Source: Arthrobacter sp. H16F315 (GTDB taxonomy: Bacteria; Actinomycetota; Actinomycetes; Actinomycetales; Micrococcaceae). Taken from it: a stretch of DNA of 64,000 nt. The stretch covers positions 434,001 through 498,000 of the forward strand of contig NZ_JAMXSS010000002.1 of NCBI RefSeq assembly GCF_024124825.1. Reading direction: 5' to 3'. This document shows positions 9,816-18,930 of the stretch, piece by piece; the first letter of the stretch is position 1; each line of letters starts with the position of its first letter. The position numbers and the translations under genes were made by a program. The notes under the pieces are model-generated. The model saw only the letters and a list, made by a program, of their open reading frames with translations. It did no database searches and was not told the origin of the DNA.

Positions 9816-10415
9816 CTAGGGGACAGCTGGCCGTTTGGTCTGCGGATACGGGGTTTCATGCCGGGCGAGCATTTCGACGAAAGCCGCGATCTTCCGCTCC
9901 CGGGTGGCGGCCTGCTTGACCGCGTTGGTCCGGTAGATCAGGGCGTACCTGTTCACGGAGGTCAGGACGTCGAACATTGCCTGTGCCCGCGGCTCGGCGG
10001 CAATGGCTGCGGCAAGGTCCGGGGGCACTTGCGCCGAAGCCGCTCCGTCGTAGGCAGCCTCCCAGCGTCCGTCAGCCTTGGCGCTCTCGACGGCGGCACG
10101 CCCGGCAGGAGCCATCCTGCCCGCCGCTTCGAGGCGGCCGATCCGTTCCACGTTCCGGGCCGACCACACACTTCTGGGCCGCCGGCGGGTCATTCGCTGA
10201 AAGGAACTCTCCCCGTCGCGGCGCCGGGCCTGTCCGTCAATCCAGCCGAAACAGAGGGCTTCCTGCAGTGCGGCCTCATAGTCGAGTTCCGTAACCGTCC
10301 CGCCCTTCTTATGCAGCACCAGCCACACGCCGGGGCTTCCGGCGTGGTGTTCCTCCAGCCAGGCGCGCCACTGGGCAGCATCCCGGACCAGCAGTTCCTC
10401 AAGTTCAGCAACCAT
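9816..10415 (-). CDS. YdeI/OmpD-associated family protein
   Basis: A 199-residue soluble protein of the YdeI/OmpD-associated (bacteriocin-protection) family, recognised by WRAWLEEHHA near the N-terminus, ALCFGWIDGQARR and FQRMTRRRPRSVWSARNVERIGRLEAAG in the middle, and a basic C-terminal part ending around RERKIAAFVEMLAR. The molecular function of the family is poorly defined. It runs in the same direction as the downstream PAP2 gene with a gap of about 55 bp and may be co-transcribed. Confidence 0.82.
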   Translation of the reverse strand: MVAELEELLVRDAAQWRAWLEEHHAGSPGVWLVLHKKGGTVTELDYEAALQEALCFGWIDGQARRRDGESSFQRMTRRRPRSVWSARNVERIGRLEAAGRMAPAGRAAVESAKADGRWEAAYDGAASAQVPPDLAAAIAAEPRAQAMFDVLTSVNRYALIYRTNAVKQAATRERKIAAFVEMLARHETPYPQTKRPAVP

Positions 10416-10509
10416 GGCACCATTGTGCCCCGCGACTCTGACAACAGGGGTTGCTTTGGTGGGACGATATCCCTATCAGCTGGAATCCATCACACCCCGA
10501 GGAGCAACG

Positions 10510-11272
10510 ATGCTGCGCGTCCGCCCGATCCATTTCACCTCCCGTCTTGATGGATGGGAGCGGTTGCTCACCGCCCTGGGCATGGTCAAGACCGTCGACG
10601 AGCCCACCTGGCGGGAGTTCGACGCCGGCTCCGGCCGCCTCGCCCTCCACTTCGTCGAGCAGGGCGCGGCTGAGGACGGCACCACATCCTTCGGCGTCGA
10701 AGTAGGCGATCTGAAGGAATTCGCCCGGCGGACCAAGGAGGCCGGCACCACCGCGGAACTCGTCGACGCGGACCACGGCCCTTCCTGCCGCGTCACCGCC
10801 GCGGACGGATTCACCTTCCTCGCCGACCCGGCCACGCGCGCCGCCGACGGCAGCTGGGTGGAACCAGCGGACGCGGACCCGGGGATCGCCGTCGTCGAAG
10901 TCTGGTTCTCCGAAGACGCCGTCACGGCGGCTCAAACCCTGCGTGACATCGGCGCCCGGCCCCGCCCGGTCCCGGGCGACCCGGGCGCCGTGGAATCCGG
11001 AAGCGTTCACGGCAAAAAACGGCGGGGTCCTTATGGTCGGTGCAGGCACCGGCGCTGGGCGTGCAGGCCTGGGCTTCGAATACGACGGTGACTTTGACGG
11101 TCTCCGCGAGCGCCTCATCGCGGCGGGACACGAGGCCGCGGTCATCGAGGAAGCCGCCGTCCCCACCCTGCATGTAGCCAACCCCGATGCGGACGGTGGG
11201 GCTGCCCACCCGCCGCTTTGGATTTCAGCGGCACCAGCCGGCAAACCACCGGAATCGGTGCCCGCCAGCTGA
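10510..11272 (+). CDS. VOC/glyoxalase-like family protein (apparent frameshift)
   Basis: Tandem betaalphabetabetabeta-type protein of the VOC superfamily. The first module (MLRVRPIHFTS, then LHFVEQG and FGVEVGDL) and most of the second (VVEVWFSEDAV) are in one frame; the end (WNPEAFTAKNGGVLM, then GLGFEYDGD) is in the next. The shift falls between about 10960 and 10990 and equals one extra base, or two missing; joined length is about 253 residues. GGAG lies 9 bp upstream of the ATG at 10510. No substrate can be assigned; members include glyoxalases, dioxygenases and resistance proteins. Confidence 0.65.
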
Positions 11273-11315
11273 GCTGCGTCACGGTGTTCGGGCGGGGATG
11301 GGGTAGAACTTAACC

Positions 11316-11855
11316 ATGAACGTTCGCACTCCTGACCCGAACCCCGGCTGGCTCTCCGATGATGATTTGTTCGAGGCGCGCGGACGGTTGCCCATGGTCT
11401 ACGTCGAGGCCGTTCCGGTCCGGCTGGACCCGCTGGGGTTCGTCAACGAGGTAGGTACCCTCCTGCAGGCCGAGGAGGACGGCACGATGGTGCGCTCCCT
11501 GGTGTCGGGCCGGGTGCTCTACCGCGAGACCATCCGCGCGGCCCTGCTGCGCCACATGGAGAAGGACCTCGGCCCGCTGGCCTTCCCACAGCTTCCCATT
11601 AGTCCGGTGCCGTTCACTGTGGCGGAGTACTTCCCGTCCCCGTCCCACACCGGGTTCACCGATGACCGCCAGCATGCGGTGGCGCTGGCCTACATCATCC
11701 CCGTCACCGGTGAATGCTCCCCCCGGCAGGACGCGCTGGAACTGACCTGGATGACCCCTCAGGAAGTCATGAGCTCGGACGTCCAGCTGGAATTCAGCGG
11801 CGGCCGCGGGGCCCTGATCCGCCAGGCACTGGCTTTCGCCGGCGTCGGGAACTGA
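11316..11855 (+). CDS. NUDIX-like family protein (DUF4916 type)
   Basis: A 179-residue protein resembling the actinobacterial DUF4916/NUDIX-like family, with the sequence style WLSDDDLFEARGRLPMVYVEAVPV near the N-terminus and YRETIRAALLRHMEKDLGP in the middle. The classical Nudix box (GX5EX7REUXEEXGU) is not intact, so pyrophosphatase activity should not be assumed. It lies alone between the VOC gene and a hypothetical gene, all on the + strand. The start at 11316 fits the N-terminal family pattern. Confidence 0.65.
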   Translation: MNVRTPDPNPGWLSDDDLFEARGRLPMVYVEAVPVRLDPLGFVNEVGTLLQAEEDGTMVRSLVSGRVLYRETIRAALLRHMEKDLGPLAFPQLPISPVPFTVAEYFPSPSHTGFTDDRQHAVALAYIIPVTGECSPRQDALELTWMTPQEVMSSDVQLEFSGGRGALIRQALAFAGVGN

Positions 11856-11931
11856 CCGGAGCCCGCGTCCCAGACTTCCCCGCGCCTTTGTAGACTGTTG
11901 GGCGGACCGCAAGAGAATTTAAGGACTCCAG

Positions 11932-12968
11932 ATGACTTACCCACCGGCCGCCCCGAACTACATCGAACAGCAGGCTGGCTCGTTGCAGAGCGGCGATCAT
12001 CTGCTGTTGCCCGACGGCACCCGCTCTGCCGAAATCCAGCGTGTGGACGTCGAAAACGACGACTTCGGGACCCCTGCCATGGTCCTGGCGACCCTCACCG
12101 GAGGCGGCGGCCTCCGGATTGCGGCAGCCTCCACGGTCCTGATTCTGGAGTCCGCGCCCGAAGCGGGAGAATCTGCCTCCGAGGATGCCGGCTCGCGCCT
12201 GCAGCTCGTCGAACCGTCGCTGGCTGACGGCGGCGTGGAATCCGACGCCGGCGGCACAATCGATCCCGGGGAGGCAGCCAGCGGAGCCGTTCCCGACGTC
12301 GTGGTCCCTCCGCTGCCGCCCGTTCCGCCGCTGGTGAGTGGCCCCAGCGACGAGGACCTCGCGCTGATCCCTGCCCTGCAGGGAACGCCCGAGTCGGTCG
12401 TGGCAGCTGTGGCAGAGGCGCACCCGAGCTCGGTGAGCGTGCTGCTGCTGAGCGAACGGCTCGCCAAGGGCATCAACACGAAGTCGGGGAGTTGCCTCAA
12501 AGACCTCAGCGACCTGGCCCAGGAACTGTTCATTGTCCTCAAGGACGCCGACAACGCGCTCGCCGTTGCGGATCTGCTTAATGTGCTGCGGTTCGACGGA
12601 AACCGCGGCCGCTGGGCCTCGGTGGAGGCTTCCTGGCGCTGTCCAGCTACATTTGCCGCCAGCTCGGCGAAACCGAACGCGCGGCCGTCTACGAGAAGTT
12701 CCTCCGCGCCCCCGATTCCATGGAGGCGGACCCGTTCAAGGCCCGGATCAACGCCAAGGTCCGCCAGCGTTCGCTGAATGAACCGAACCTGTACGACAAA
12801 GAGATCTTCCGCGCCATGGACAACTCGAATCCGGATGCGGAACGCGAGTGGCGGCAACTGCGGCTCGAGGCCCTGCTGTTCCTGCGCGCGCACGGCGGCT
12901 CGGAAACCATTGGCGTCCCGGAGCTGGAACGCCGGATCGGCAACGAACTCGAATCCGTCCGTTCCTGA
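11932..12968 (+). CDS. conserved actinobacterial hypothetical protein (apparent frameshift)
   Basis: I cannot name a function. The N-terminal about 115 residues are a small beta-rich region (GDHLLLPDGTRSAEIQRV); a Pro/Ala/Glu-rich linker follows; the C-terminal half is a helical domain (SVSVLLLSERLAKGINTKSGS, then FKARINAKVRQRSLNEPNLYDKEIFR) that looks conserved in Arthrobacter relatives. The frame changes near 12632: adding one C in GCTTCCTGG restores EASLALSSYICRQLGETERAAVYEKFLR and an ending LERRIGNELESVRS at 12968, about 345 residues in all. No signal peptide or membrane segment is visible. Confidence 0.62.
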
Positions 12969-13017
12969 GGTGTTTTGCCCCCTACCCCCTGGTGGCCGGG
13001 CGTTGTAGATTCAGCCC

Positions 13018-13743
13018 ATGACGAACAATCTGAGCGTTGTCATTAACTCCGACGCGCAGCAGGTTTGGACGATGCTGCGCGAACCCGCCCTGGTTGCCCA
13101 ATGGCACGGCTGGGAAGCCGATGACCAGGCGGCCGAGATCGATGAGATCTATTTCAGTCCCAAAGTCGTTGAAGGCGCCGACCACACCTCGCTCGTGGTC
13201 GACGGCGGAGATGTGTTCACCCTGAGACCGGTCCCGACCGGCACGGAGCTAAGCGTCACCCGGGCCGCGGTGGACCATCACTCCGAGTGGGCCGCCTGGG
13301 ACGAGGACATCACCCAAGGCTGGCTGACCTTCATCCAACAGCTCCGGTTCGCCCTTGAACGGCACCCGCACGGCAGGCGACGGACCTTCTTCTTCTCGGT
13401 TCCCGGCAACGAGGGGTCCGCCATCGAAAGGCTCGGCCTGTCCGATGTTCCCCCGCCGGGCGAGCCGTATTCGCTCACCCTGGCCACGGGTGAGGAGGTC
13501 GCCGGCAAGGTCTGGTTCCGGAGCAACCACCAGGTGGGGCTCACAGTCCACCACTATGCAGAACACGGCGAGGGCCTGGTCATCGTGGCGGACCAGCCGG
13601 TCATCCCCGACGTCCGGCCCAACGGCGGGTCTTTGGTCATCGTCTCCACGTACGACCTCGGGGCGCACCAACTCGGATCCGTGCGCACGTACTGGGACAC
13701 GTGGCGGGCTGAGAACTACCCCACATCCGATCCGCTGCACTAA
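13018..13743 (+). CDS. SRPBCC-like domain hypothetical protein
   Basis: A 241-residue protein of unknown function. The N-terminal about 115 residues read like an SRPBCC/AHSA1-type domain (VINSDAQQVWTMLREPALVAQWHG, ending in HHSEWAAWDEDITQGWLTFIQQLRFALE). The C-terminal half contains a second unassigned domain with many Val, Gly and Thr residues, possibly another beta-sandwich of the same superfamily. It sits between the frameshifted hypothetical and tgt. The start at 13018 gives the expected beginning of an SRPBCC fold. Confidence 0.6.
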   Translation: MTNNLSVVINSDAQQVWTMLREPALVAQWHGWEADDQAAEIDEIYFSPKVVEGADHTSLVVDGGDVFTLRPVPTGTELSVTRAAVDHHSEWAAWDEDITQGWLTFIQQLRFALERHPHGRRRTFFFSVPGNEGSAIERLGLSDVPPPGEPYSLTLATGEEVAGKVWFRSNHQVGLTVHHYAEHGEGLVIVADQPVIPDVRPNGGSLVIVSTYDLGAHQLGSVRTYWDTWRAENYPTSDPLH

Positions 13744-13776
13744 GGGTTGGCGCCTGTTAGCTGGCACACTTGAACG

Positions 13777-15075
13777 GTGCCAGCCAATCCTGAATCACCA
13801 GTGTCATCGCCCCTGCCAGCGCGGCAGTCCGAGTTTTCCTTCCGGGTGGGAAAACGCCTGAGTGAAAGCTGTTCACCGTCGGCGTCCCAGATCGCTGCCA
13901 ACGGCGGGGAGTTCCTCGGCCGGACCGGCACCATCAGCACACCGCATGGCGAGATCCAAACCCCGGCGTTTATCGCCGTCGGCACCAAGGCCACAGTCAA
14001 GGCGGTGCTGCCGGAATCCATCGCCGGGCTCGGAGCCCAGGCCGTCCTCGCCAATGCCTACCACCTGTACCTGCAGCCCGGGGCGGACATCCTGGACGAG
14101 GCCGGCGGGCTGGGCGCGTTTATGAACTGGCCCGGCCCCACCTTTACGGATTCCGGCGGGTTCCAGGTGATGAGCCTGGGCTCGGGCTTTAAGAAGGTCA
14201 TCGATATGAAGTCGGTGGACCAGTCGGGGCCGGATGACGCTGTCGCCCCGGGCAAGGAGCGGCTGGCCCACGTGGACGAGGAAGGTGTGTGGTTCAAAAG
14301 CCACCTCAACGGCGACCGGCACCGCTTCAGCCCGGAAATTTCGATGAACGTCCAGCACCAGCTCGGCGCGGACATTATGTTCGCCTTCGATGAGCTGACC
14401 ACCCTGCAGAATTCCCGCGGCTACCAGGAGGAATCCCTGGAGCGCACCCGCCGCTGGGCCGAGCGCTGCATCACCGAGCACTTTCGGCTGACATCGGAGC
14501 GGACCGGCAAGCCCTACCAGGCACTGTTCGGCGTCCTCCAGGGCGCCCAGTACGAGGACCTTCGACGCAAGGCCAGCCGCGACCTCGGCGCCATGAACTT
14601 CGACGGCTTCGGCATCGGCGGGGCGCTCGAGAAGGAAAACCTGGGCACGATCGTGCGCTGGTGCAACGAGGAACTGCCGGAGAACAAGCCGCGGCACCTA
14701 CTGGGCATTTCCGAGCCCGACGACATCTTCACAGCGATCGAGAATGGCGCGGACACCTTCGACTGTGTCTCACCCACCCGGGTGGCCCGGAACTCGGCTT
14801 TCTATCACCCCACCGGGCGCTACAACCTCTCCGGCGCCAAGTACAAGCGCGACTTCGGGCCGCTCCAGGAAGGCTGCGACTGCTACGCCTGCCTGAACTA
14901 TTCCCGCGCCTACATCCACCACCTGTTCAAGGCCAAGGAAATGGTTTCAGCAACCTTGATCTCAATCCACAACGAGCGCTTTGTGGTGAAGATGGTCGAT
15001 GACGCCCGGCTTGCCATCGAAGCAGGCACCTTCTTCGATTTCAAGGCCGAGACCCTGGGCCGTTACTACTCCTAG
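13777..15075 (+). CDS. tgt: tRNA-guanine(34) transglycosylase
   Basis: Exchanges G34 for queuine or its precursor in tRNAs with GUN anticodons. Diagnostic segments are TDSGGFQVMSLG, FDCVSPTRVARN with the nucleophilic Asp, and the zinc site CDCYAC plus a downstream His in SRAYIHHLF. At 432 residues it is longer than the usual about 375: there is an N-terminal extension of about 45 residues before GGEFLGRTGTI and an insertion of about 25 residues after GFKKVIDMKS. The GTG at 13777 was taken as start, but a later start would remove the poorly conserved extension. A queuosine-precursor transporter gene lies 1.2 kb downstream, so the pair points to Q salvage. Confidence 0.9.
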   Translation: MPANPESPVSSPLPARQSEFSFRVGKRLSESCSPSASQIAANGGEFLGRTGTISTPHGEIQTPAFIAVGTKATVKAVLPESIAGLGAQAVLANAYHLYLQPGADILDEAGGLGAFMNWPGPTFTDSGGFQVMSLGSGFKKVIDMKSVDQSGPDDAVAPGKERLAHVDEEGVWFKSHLNGDRHRFSPEISMNVQHQLGADIMFAFDELTTLQNSRGYQEESLERTRRWAERCITEHFRLTSERTGKPYQALFGVLQGAQYEDLRRKASRDLGAMNFDGFGIGGALEKENLGTIVRWCNEELPENKPRHLLGISEPDDIFTAIENGADTFDCVSPTRVARNSAFYHPTGRYNLSGAKYKRDFGPLQEGCDCYACLNYSRAYIHHLFKAKEMVSATLISIHNERFVVKMVDDARLAIEAGTFFDFKAETLGRYYS

Positions 15076-15100
15076 CCGCTGCGCGCCCCTCTCGCCGAAA

Positions 15101-15163
15101 TCGCCGGAAGCGTGCCATGTCGCCGGAAGGCCGCGGCGAACTCGCAGGCTTCCGGCGACGTCG
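15101..15163 (+). repeat. 63-nt nested-hairpin repeat, copy A
   Basis: Two TCGCCGGAA boxes 19 nt apart, then CGGCGA, then GCAGG and TTCCGGCGA. An inner hairpin (TCGCCG-N8-CGGCGA) sits inside an outer stem closed by TCGCCGGAAGC and GCTTCCGGCGA. Internal spacing is identical in the copies at 16194 and 21367. It lies between tgt and the AbiEi/DUF559 gene. Confidence 0.7.
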
Positions 15164-15225
15164 TGTTTCCACATAGCGACGGCGGAGCCTCCCGGGAACT
15201 CCCCGCGGCACCCGAAACTGGCGTC

Positions 15226-16170
15226 ATGCCTCAACAGAAGCCGCTCACGCTTCCGACGCGTGGAAACCTTTGGCGCACTGACCAGCTAATCGACCTGGGC
15301 TACGGCTCCCGATCCATCAAGTCGTTGCTGGACTCGGGTTCTCTCGTCCGCCTGCGGTACGGCTGCTATGCCCGAGGCAGCGTGTGGAACGCTCTGCCGG
15401 CACCGGTCCGCAGCCGGCAGTTGATCTATGCACATGCACACGGAACACTCACCACATCAACCGGTGCCTTTGCCTACAGCCACACTTCCGCAGCTCGTCT
15501 GCACCGCCTATATCTCTGGAACGTGGACGACCTAATCCACGTCCTGCAGCGGGTGCGCCCGTCGGCCGAGCGCCACGGCAAGGATGTTCGGTGCCACACA
15601 CGACCCTTCTCCGACACTGAGGTGACACAAGTTGGCGGTCTGCGAACAACTTCGCTGGAGCGGACAGCCGCGGATTGCGCCATGCTGCTGAGCTATCGGC
15701 AGGCGCTCATCGTAATGGACCATGCGCTGCGTCTTGGTGCGGACCGGTCTCTGCTGCAGGAGATGGCTGATTCACTGGAGGGCCGCCGTGGCATCCGCAC
15801 CTTCCGCCGAGTACTCGACACGGCGGACGTTCGCTCGGAATCCCCCGGCGAAACGCTGACCCGGGAGCTGTTCCTCCGGCTGGGCATCACGATGCCCGAA
15901 CCGCAGGTTGAAGTCACGAGCCGGATCGGACGGCATCGACTGGACTTCGCCTGGAAGAAGGAAAAGGTGGCCGTGGAGTTCGACGGCAAGGTCAAATACT
16001 TTGACTTCCGGCCCACCGAGGAAGTGCTTTTCGAGGAACGGCGACGCGAGAAGGCCCTGACGGAGGAAGGATGGCTTTTTCTCCGGGTCGAGTGGAAAGA
16101 CCTCTTCCGCGAACAGGAATTCAAGAACCGTGTGCTCCGGGCGTTGACGGGCCGGGGTGGCGCGCCTTGA
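15226..16170 (+). CDS. AbiEi-like antitoxin domain / DUF559 endonuclease-fold protein
   Basis: A 314-residue protein from ATG 15226. The N-terminal about 60 residues look like the winged-helix domain of AbiEi-type (type IV) antitoxins (LWRTDQLIDLGYGSRSIKSL, then LVRLRYGCYARG). The C-terminal part has RLDFAWKKEKVAVEFDGKVKY, matching the PD-(D/E)XK-like DUF559/Vsr-related nuclease core (Asp, Glu, Gly-Lys). Such proteins are abundant orphan genes in actinobacteria; no AbiEii toxin neighbour is visible here. The gene is bracketed by two direct copies of the 63-nt repeat, 62 bp upstream and 23 bp downstream, which suggests it travels or was inserted as a unit. Function unproven. Confidence 0.72.
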   Translation: MPQQKPLTLPTRGNLWRTDQLIDLGYGSRSIKSLLDSGSLVRLRYGCYARGSVWNALPAPVRSRQLIYAHAHGTLTTSTGAFAYSHTSAARLHRLYLWNVDDLIHVLQRVRPSAERHGKDVRCHTRPFSDTEVTQVGGLRTTSLERTAADCAMLLSYRQALIVMDHALRLGADRSLLQEMADSLEGRRGIRTFRRVLDTADVRSESPGETLTRELFLRLGITMPEPQVEVTSRIGRHRLDFAWKKEKVAVEFDGKVKYFDFRPTEEVLFEERRREKALTEEGWLFLRVEWKDLFREQEFKNRVLRALTGRGGAP

Positions 16171-16193
16171 GCCGCGAGCCGGTCACCCCGATT

Positions 16194-16256
16194 TCGCCGG
16201 AAACCATCGAAATCGCCGGAACGTTGCGGCGACTTGGCAGGTTTCCGGCGACTTCG
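16194..16256 (+). repeat. 63-nt nested-hairpin repeat, copy B
   Basis: Same orientation and same internal spacing as copy A. The outer stem here is TCGCCGGAAACC with GGTTTCCGGCGA: relative to copy A the stem bases change on both sides, that is, compensatory change. The inner hairpin is TCGCCG-N8-CGGCGA. It lies between the AbiEi/DUF559 gene and the convergent transporter gene. Confidence 0.7.
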
Positions 16257-16275
16257 GCGGAAGTGGAGTGAGCGC

Positions 16276-16971
16276 TTACGCCCCGTAGCTTGGCTCGCGC
16301 TTCTTCACCCAGCCGATGGCGAGTGAGGTCAGCGGCACAAACGCAAACTCCACGAGGGTCTTGTAGAGGAAGCCCACCAGAACGTAGTTCACGAACATCG
16401 CACCGTCGCTGATCCCGATCACCGAGGCCGCGATGCTGCAGAAGATCAGCGTGTCCACAAACTCGCCCACCCCGGAGGATCCCATCAGCCGGGCCCAGAG
16501 TGACTTTTCCCCGGTCCGGGCCTTCATCTTCACAAGGATCCAGGAGTTGATCGTTTGGCCCGCGAAGAAGGCCAGGAGCGAGGCGAACACGATCTGCGGG
16601 ACCGGCCCCAGGGCGCTCTCCAGTGCGGACTGCTTGGCAAGGCCATACTCGTCGCCGAAGCCGGGGAGGGCGATGATGATCCAGTAGCACAGGGACGCGA
16701 ACACCGATAGCGCGAAGCTGGTCACGATGGCCTTGCGCGCCACCTTGAAGCCGTAAACCTCGCTGATGACGTCGCCCAAAATGTACGCGAGCGGGAAGAG
16801 GAAGAACCCGCCGTCGGTGATGATGGGCCCGATTGCCACACCCTTGGATGCGCCGATGTTGGAAAGGATCAGCACCACGGCCATAACAGCCAGCATGATG
16901 CCGAAGTACGGCGATCCAATGGTGGCAAACTTTGGCGGGGCGGCAGCAGGGAAGGTCTTGGCGGAAGTCAT
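16276..16971 (-). CDS. queuosine precursor transporter (YhhQ/VUT family)
   Basis: A 231-residue integral membrane protein of the VUT/YhhQ (QPTR) family, with about six helices and family segments LILSNIGASKG, FLFPLAYILGDVISEVYGFKVARK and a C-terminal GSSGVGEFVDTLIFCSIA. E. coli YhhQ imports preQ0/preQ1 for queuosine synthesis. The nearby tgt makes a salvage role likely, because no queCDE or queA genes are seen here. ATG at 16971 is chosen; an upstream in-frame ATG at 17046 adds a non-conserved stretch. Confidence 0.85.
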   Translation of the reverse strand: MTSAKTFPAAAPPKFATIGSPYFGIMLAVMAVVLILSNIGASKGVAIGPIITDGGFFLFPLAYILGDVISEVYGFKVARKAIVTSFALSVFASLCYWIIIALPGFGDEYGLAKQSALESALGPVPQIVFASLLAFFAGQTINSWILVKMKARTGEKSLWARLMGSSGVGEFVDTLIFCSIAASVIGISDGAMFVNYVLVGFLYKTLVEFAFVPLTSLAIGWVKKREPSYGA

Positions 16972-17166
16972 GGGGAATCCATTCGTAGTGGTTCGCTCGG
17001 CGGTCCGGAACGGTTCTGGGCCCGGGGTGGCCGGCTGTATTAGCACTGGAGGCTCCGGTGCAGCGCGCCGGGAACCGCTTCCATTCTCGCACCTTGGCCG
17101 GGCCGACCGCCCGCCGCGGCCCAGGCCCGGTTATGGATACCCTCCGCACAGCCACACACTCCCAAA

Positions 17167-17213
17167 TTTGAACACGTTCAAAACCTCTGCCACACTCTTT
17201 GAACACGTTCAGA
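17167..17213. promoter_or_regulatory. twin TetR-type operators
   Basis: Two copies of TTGAACACGTTCA (17168 and 17199) spaced 31 bp, about three helical turns. Each is an inverted repeat GAAC-N2-GTTC that fits the general TnnAACnnGTTnnA form seen for KstR-type operators. They end immediately upstream of the TetR start, so autorepression is likely; the divergent transporter could also be affected. Confidence 0.65.
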
Positions 17214-17226
17214 AATGAGGACAACC

Positions 17227-17882
17227 ATGGCAGCCAAGAGCGATCAGACCCGGCAGCGGGTGGCGGACGTCGCATTGCGGATGTTTCGTGACATCGGCTT
17301 CGAAAAAGCCACCATGCGCGCCATCGCGGCCGAGGCCGGAGTGTCCGTCGGCAACGCCTATTACTACTTCGCGTCAAAGGATGACCTGGTCCACGAGCTC
17401 TATCTCCAGGTCCAGGTCCAGCACGCGGACAGGGCCGCGGAGGCCGTCGTCGGGCTTAACGACCTCAGCGCCAGGCTGAAGGCGACAATGCACGCGGGCC
17501 TGGACGTTATGGCGCCGTACCACCGCTTCGGCGCCGATTTCATCGCCACCGCCATCCGCCCGGCGTCGCCCGTCAACCCGTTCAACGCAGAATCCGGCAG
17601 CGCCCGGGAAGCGTCGCTGGCCATTTTCCGCGCCGCCGTAGACGGAGCACGCCCGGGGCCGCCCCGGAGGCTCCGGGCGGAACTGCCCGAGCTGCTCTGG
17701 CTGGGGTACATGGGGGTCACCCTCTTCTGGGTGTACGACACCTCGGAGGGGCAACGCCGGACCCGGAAACTTGTTGATGGCGCCGCCCCCTGATCGCCCG
17801 CGGGCTCTCGCTCACGAGAATTCCAGGCGTCGGCAGGATCCTGGACGACGCCATGGACTTAGGCCGCGCGGTCCGGGGCTAA
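17227..17882 (+). CDS. TetR family transcriptional regulator (apparent frameshift near the end)
   Basis: N-terminal helix-turn-helix at about residues 10-55 (RVADVALRMFRDIGFEKATMR, then AGVSVGNAYYYFASKDDL) is typical TetR; the ligand-binding half follows. The reading frame stops early at 17791, but adding one C to the C5 run at 17786-17790 extends it naturally through LIARGLSLTRIPGVGRILDD to TAA at 17882, about 218 residues. ATG 17227 with GAGG upstream is preferred over ATG 17215. Two operator copies precede it, implying autoregulation. Targets beyond itself are unknown; the adjacent epimerase is a candidate. Confidence 0.8.
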
Positions 17883-17915
17883 CACCGGGCATCAACTCAC
17901 AATTATGGGGGAACT

Positions 17916-18841
17916 ATGGGAAGCAGCATTGTGGTCTTGGCCGGCGCCTCTGGATTCATCGGGCGCTATTTCCGCCGCCGGTTCGGGCAGGACGGCTGGG
18001 ACATCCGGACCATCGGCCGGTCCCCCGCTGATACGGCTCGCTGGGGCGACGACAGCGCTATCGCCGCCGCACTCGACGGCGCCGAACTCCTCGTGAACCT
18101 CGCGGGCCGTTCGGTGAGCTGCCGCTACACCGGGCGGAACAGGGCCGAAATCATGGACTCCCGGGTGTCTACCACCGCGGCATTGGGCCGCGCCCTTGCA
18201 CGTTGCAGCGCTCCCCCGTCGCCTGGCTGAACGCCAGCACGGCAACAATCTATCGGCACGCGGAGGACCGGCCCCAAACTGAGGACGACGGCGAGCTTGG
18301 CACCGGGTTCTCCGTCGACGTCGCCCGCGCTTGGGAAGCGGCCCTCAACCAGGCGCCGACGCCGCAGACCCGGAAGGTGGCGCTGCGGATTGCCATCGTG
18401 CTGGGGCCCGGCGGCGGGGTGATGCGGCCCTTTGCGACCCTCGCCCGGCTGGGCCTGGGCGGAGCTATGGGCACCGGGACGCAGAAATTCAGCTGGATCC
18501 AGGTGGAGGACCTCTACCGTGCAGTGCGCTTCCTGCACCTGCGCACCGACCTTGCCGGCCCGGTTAACCTCGCGGCGCCGGACGTGGTGACCAACCGGGA
18601 CCTGATGCGGGCGGTCCGCCGCACCCACGGAACGCCGTGGGGCATGCCCACTCCAGCGTGGCTCCTCAAGCTCGGAGCCGTGCTGATCAGAACGGAGGCC
18701 GAACTGGTGCTCAAGAGCCGTTGGGTGGCATCCCGGAAACTGCTCGACGCCGGATTCGTCTTCCTGGAGCCTGCGCTGGAACCGGCGCTGGAGCGGATAG
18801 GCGGACCCTGGAGGCTCTCGGGCGGCCGCGGATGGAGTTAA
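17916..18841 (+). CDS. TIGR01777-type NAD-dependent epimerase (apparent frameshift)
   Basis: An SDR-superfamily epimerase-like protein. The N-terminus has the Rossmann motif GASGFIGRYF, then LVNLAGRSVSCRYT; the C-terminal frame carries WLNASTATIYRHAED and WIQVEDLYRAVRFL, characteristic of the TIGR01777/DUF1731 family, with a C-terminal DUF1731-like tail. The two parts are joined by adding one C to the C5 run at 18213-18217, giving 308 residues. The function of the family is not well defined. It lies 33 bp after the TetR gene and may be co-transcribed with it. Confidence 0.76.
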
Positions 18842-18930
18842 CGGCGACGGCGGGCCGCCGGCTTCCGGAACCGAAGTCCCGCAGCCGGCGACCCGCCGTC
18901 GTCCGCGCTGAGTCCGCGCGGAGTCCAAAC

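Noticed and set aside
15101..16256. Integron gene cassette with attC sites
   Set aside because: The flanking repeats are palindromic and direct, but they lack the GTTRRRY/RYYYAAC core sites, and a third copy flanks no cassette. No integrase is present.
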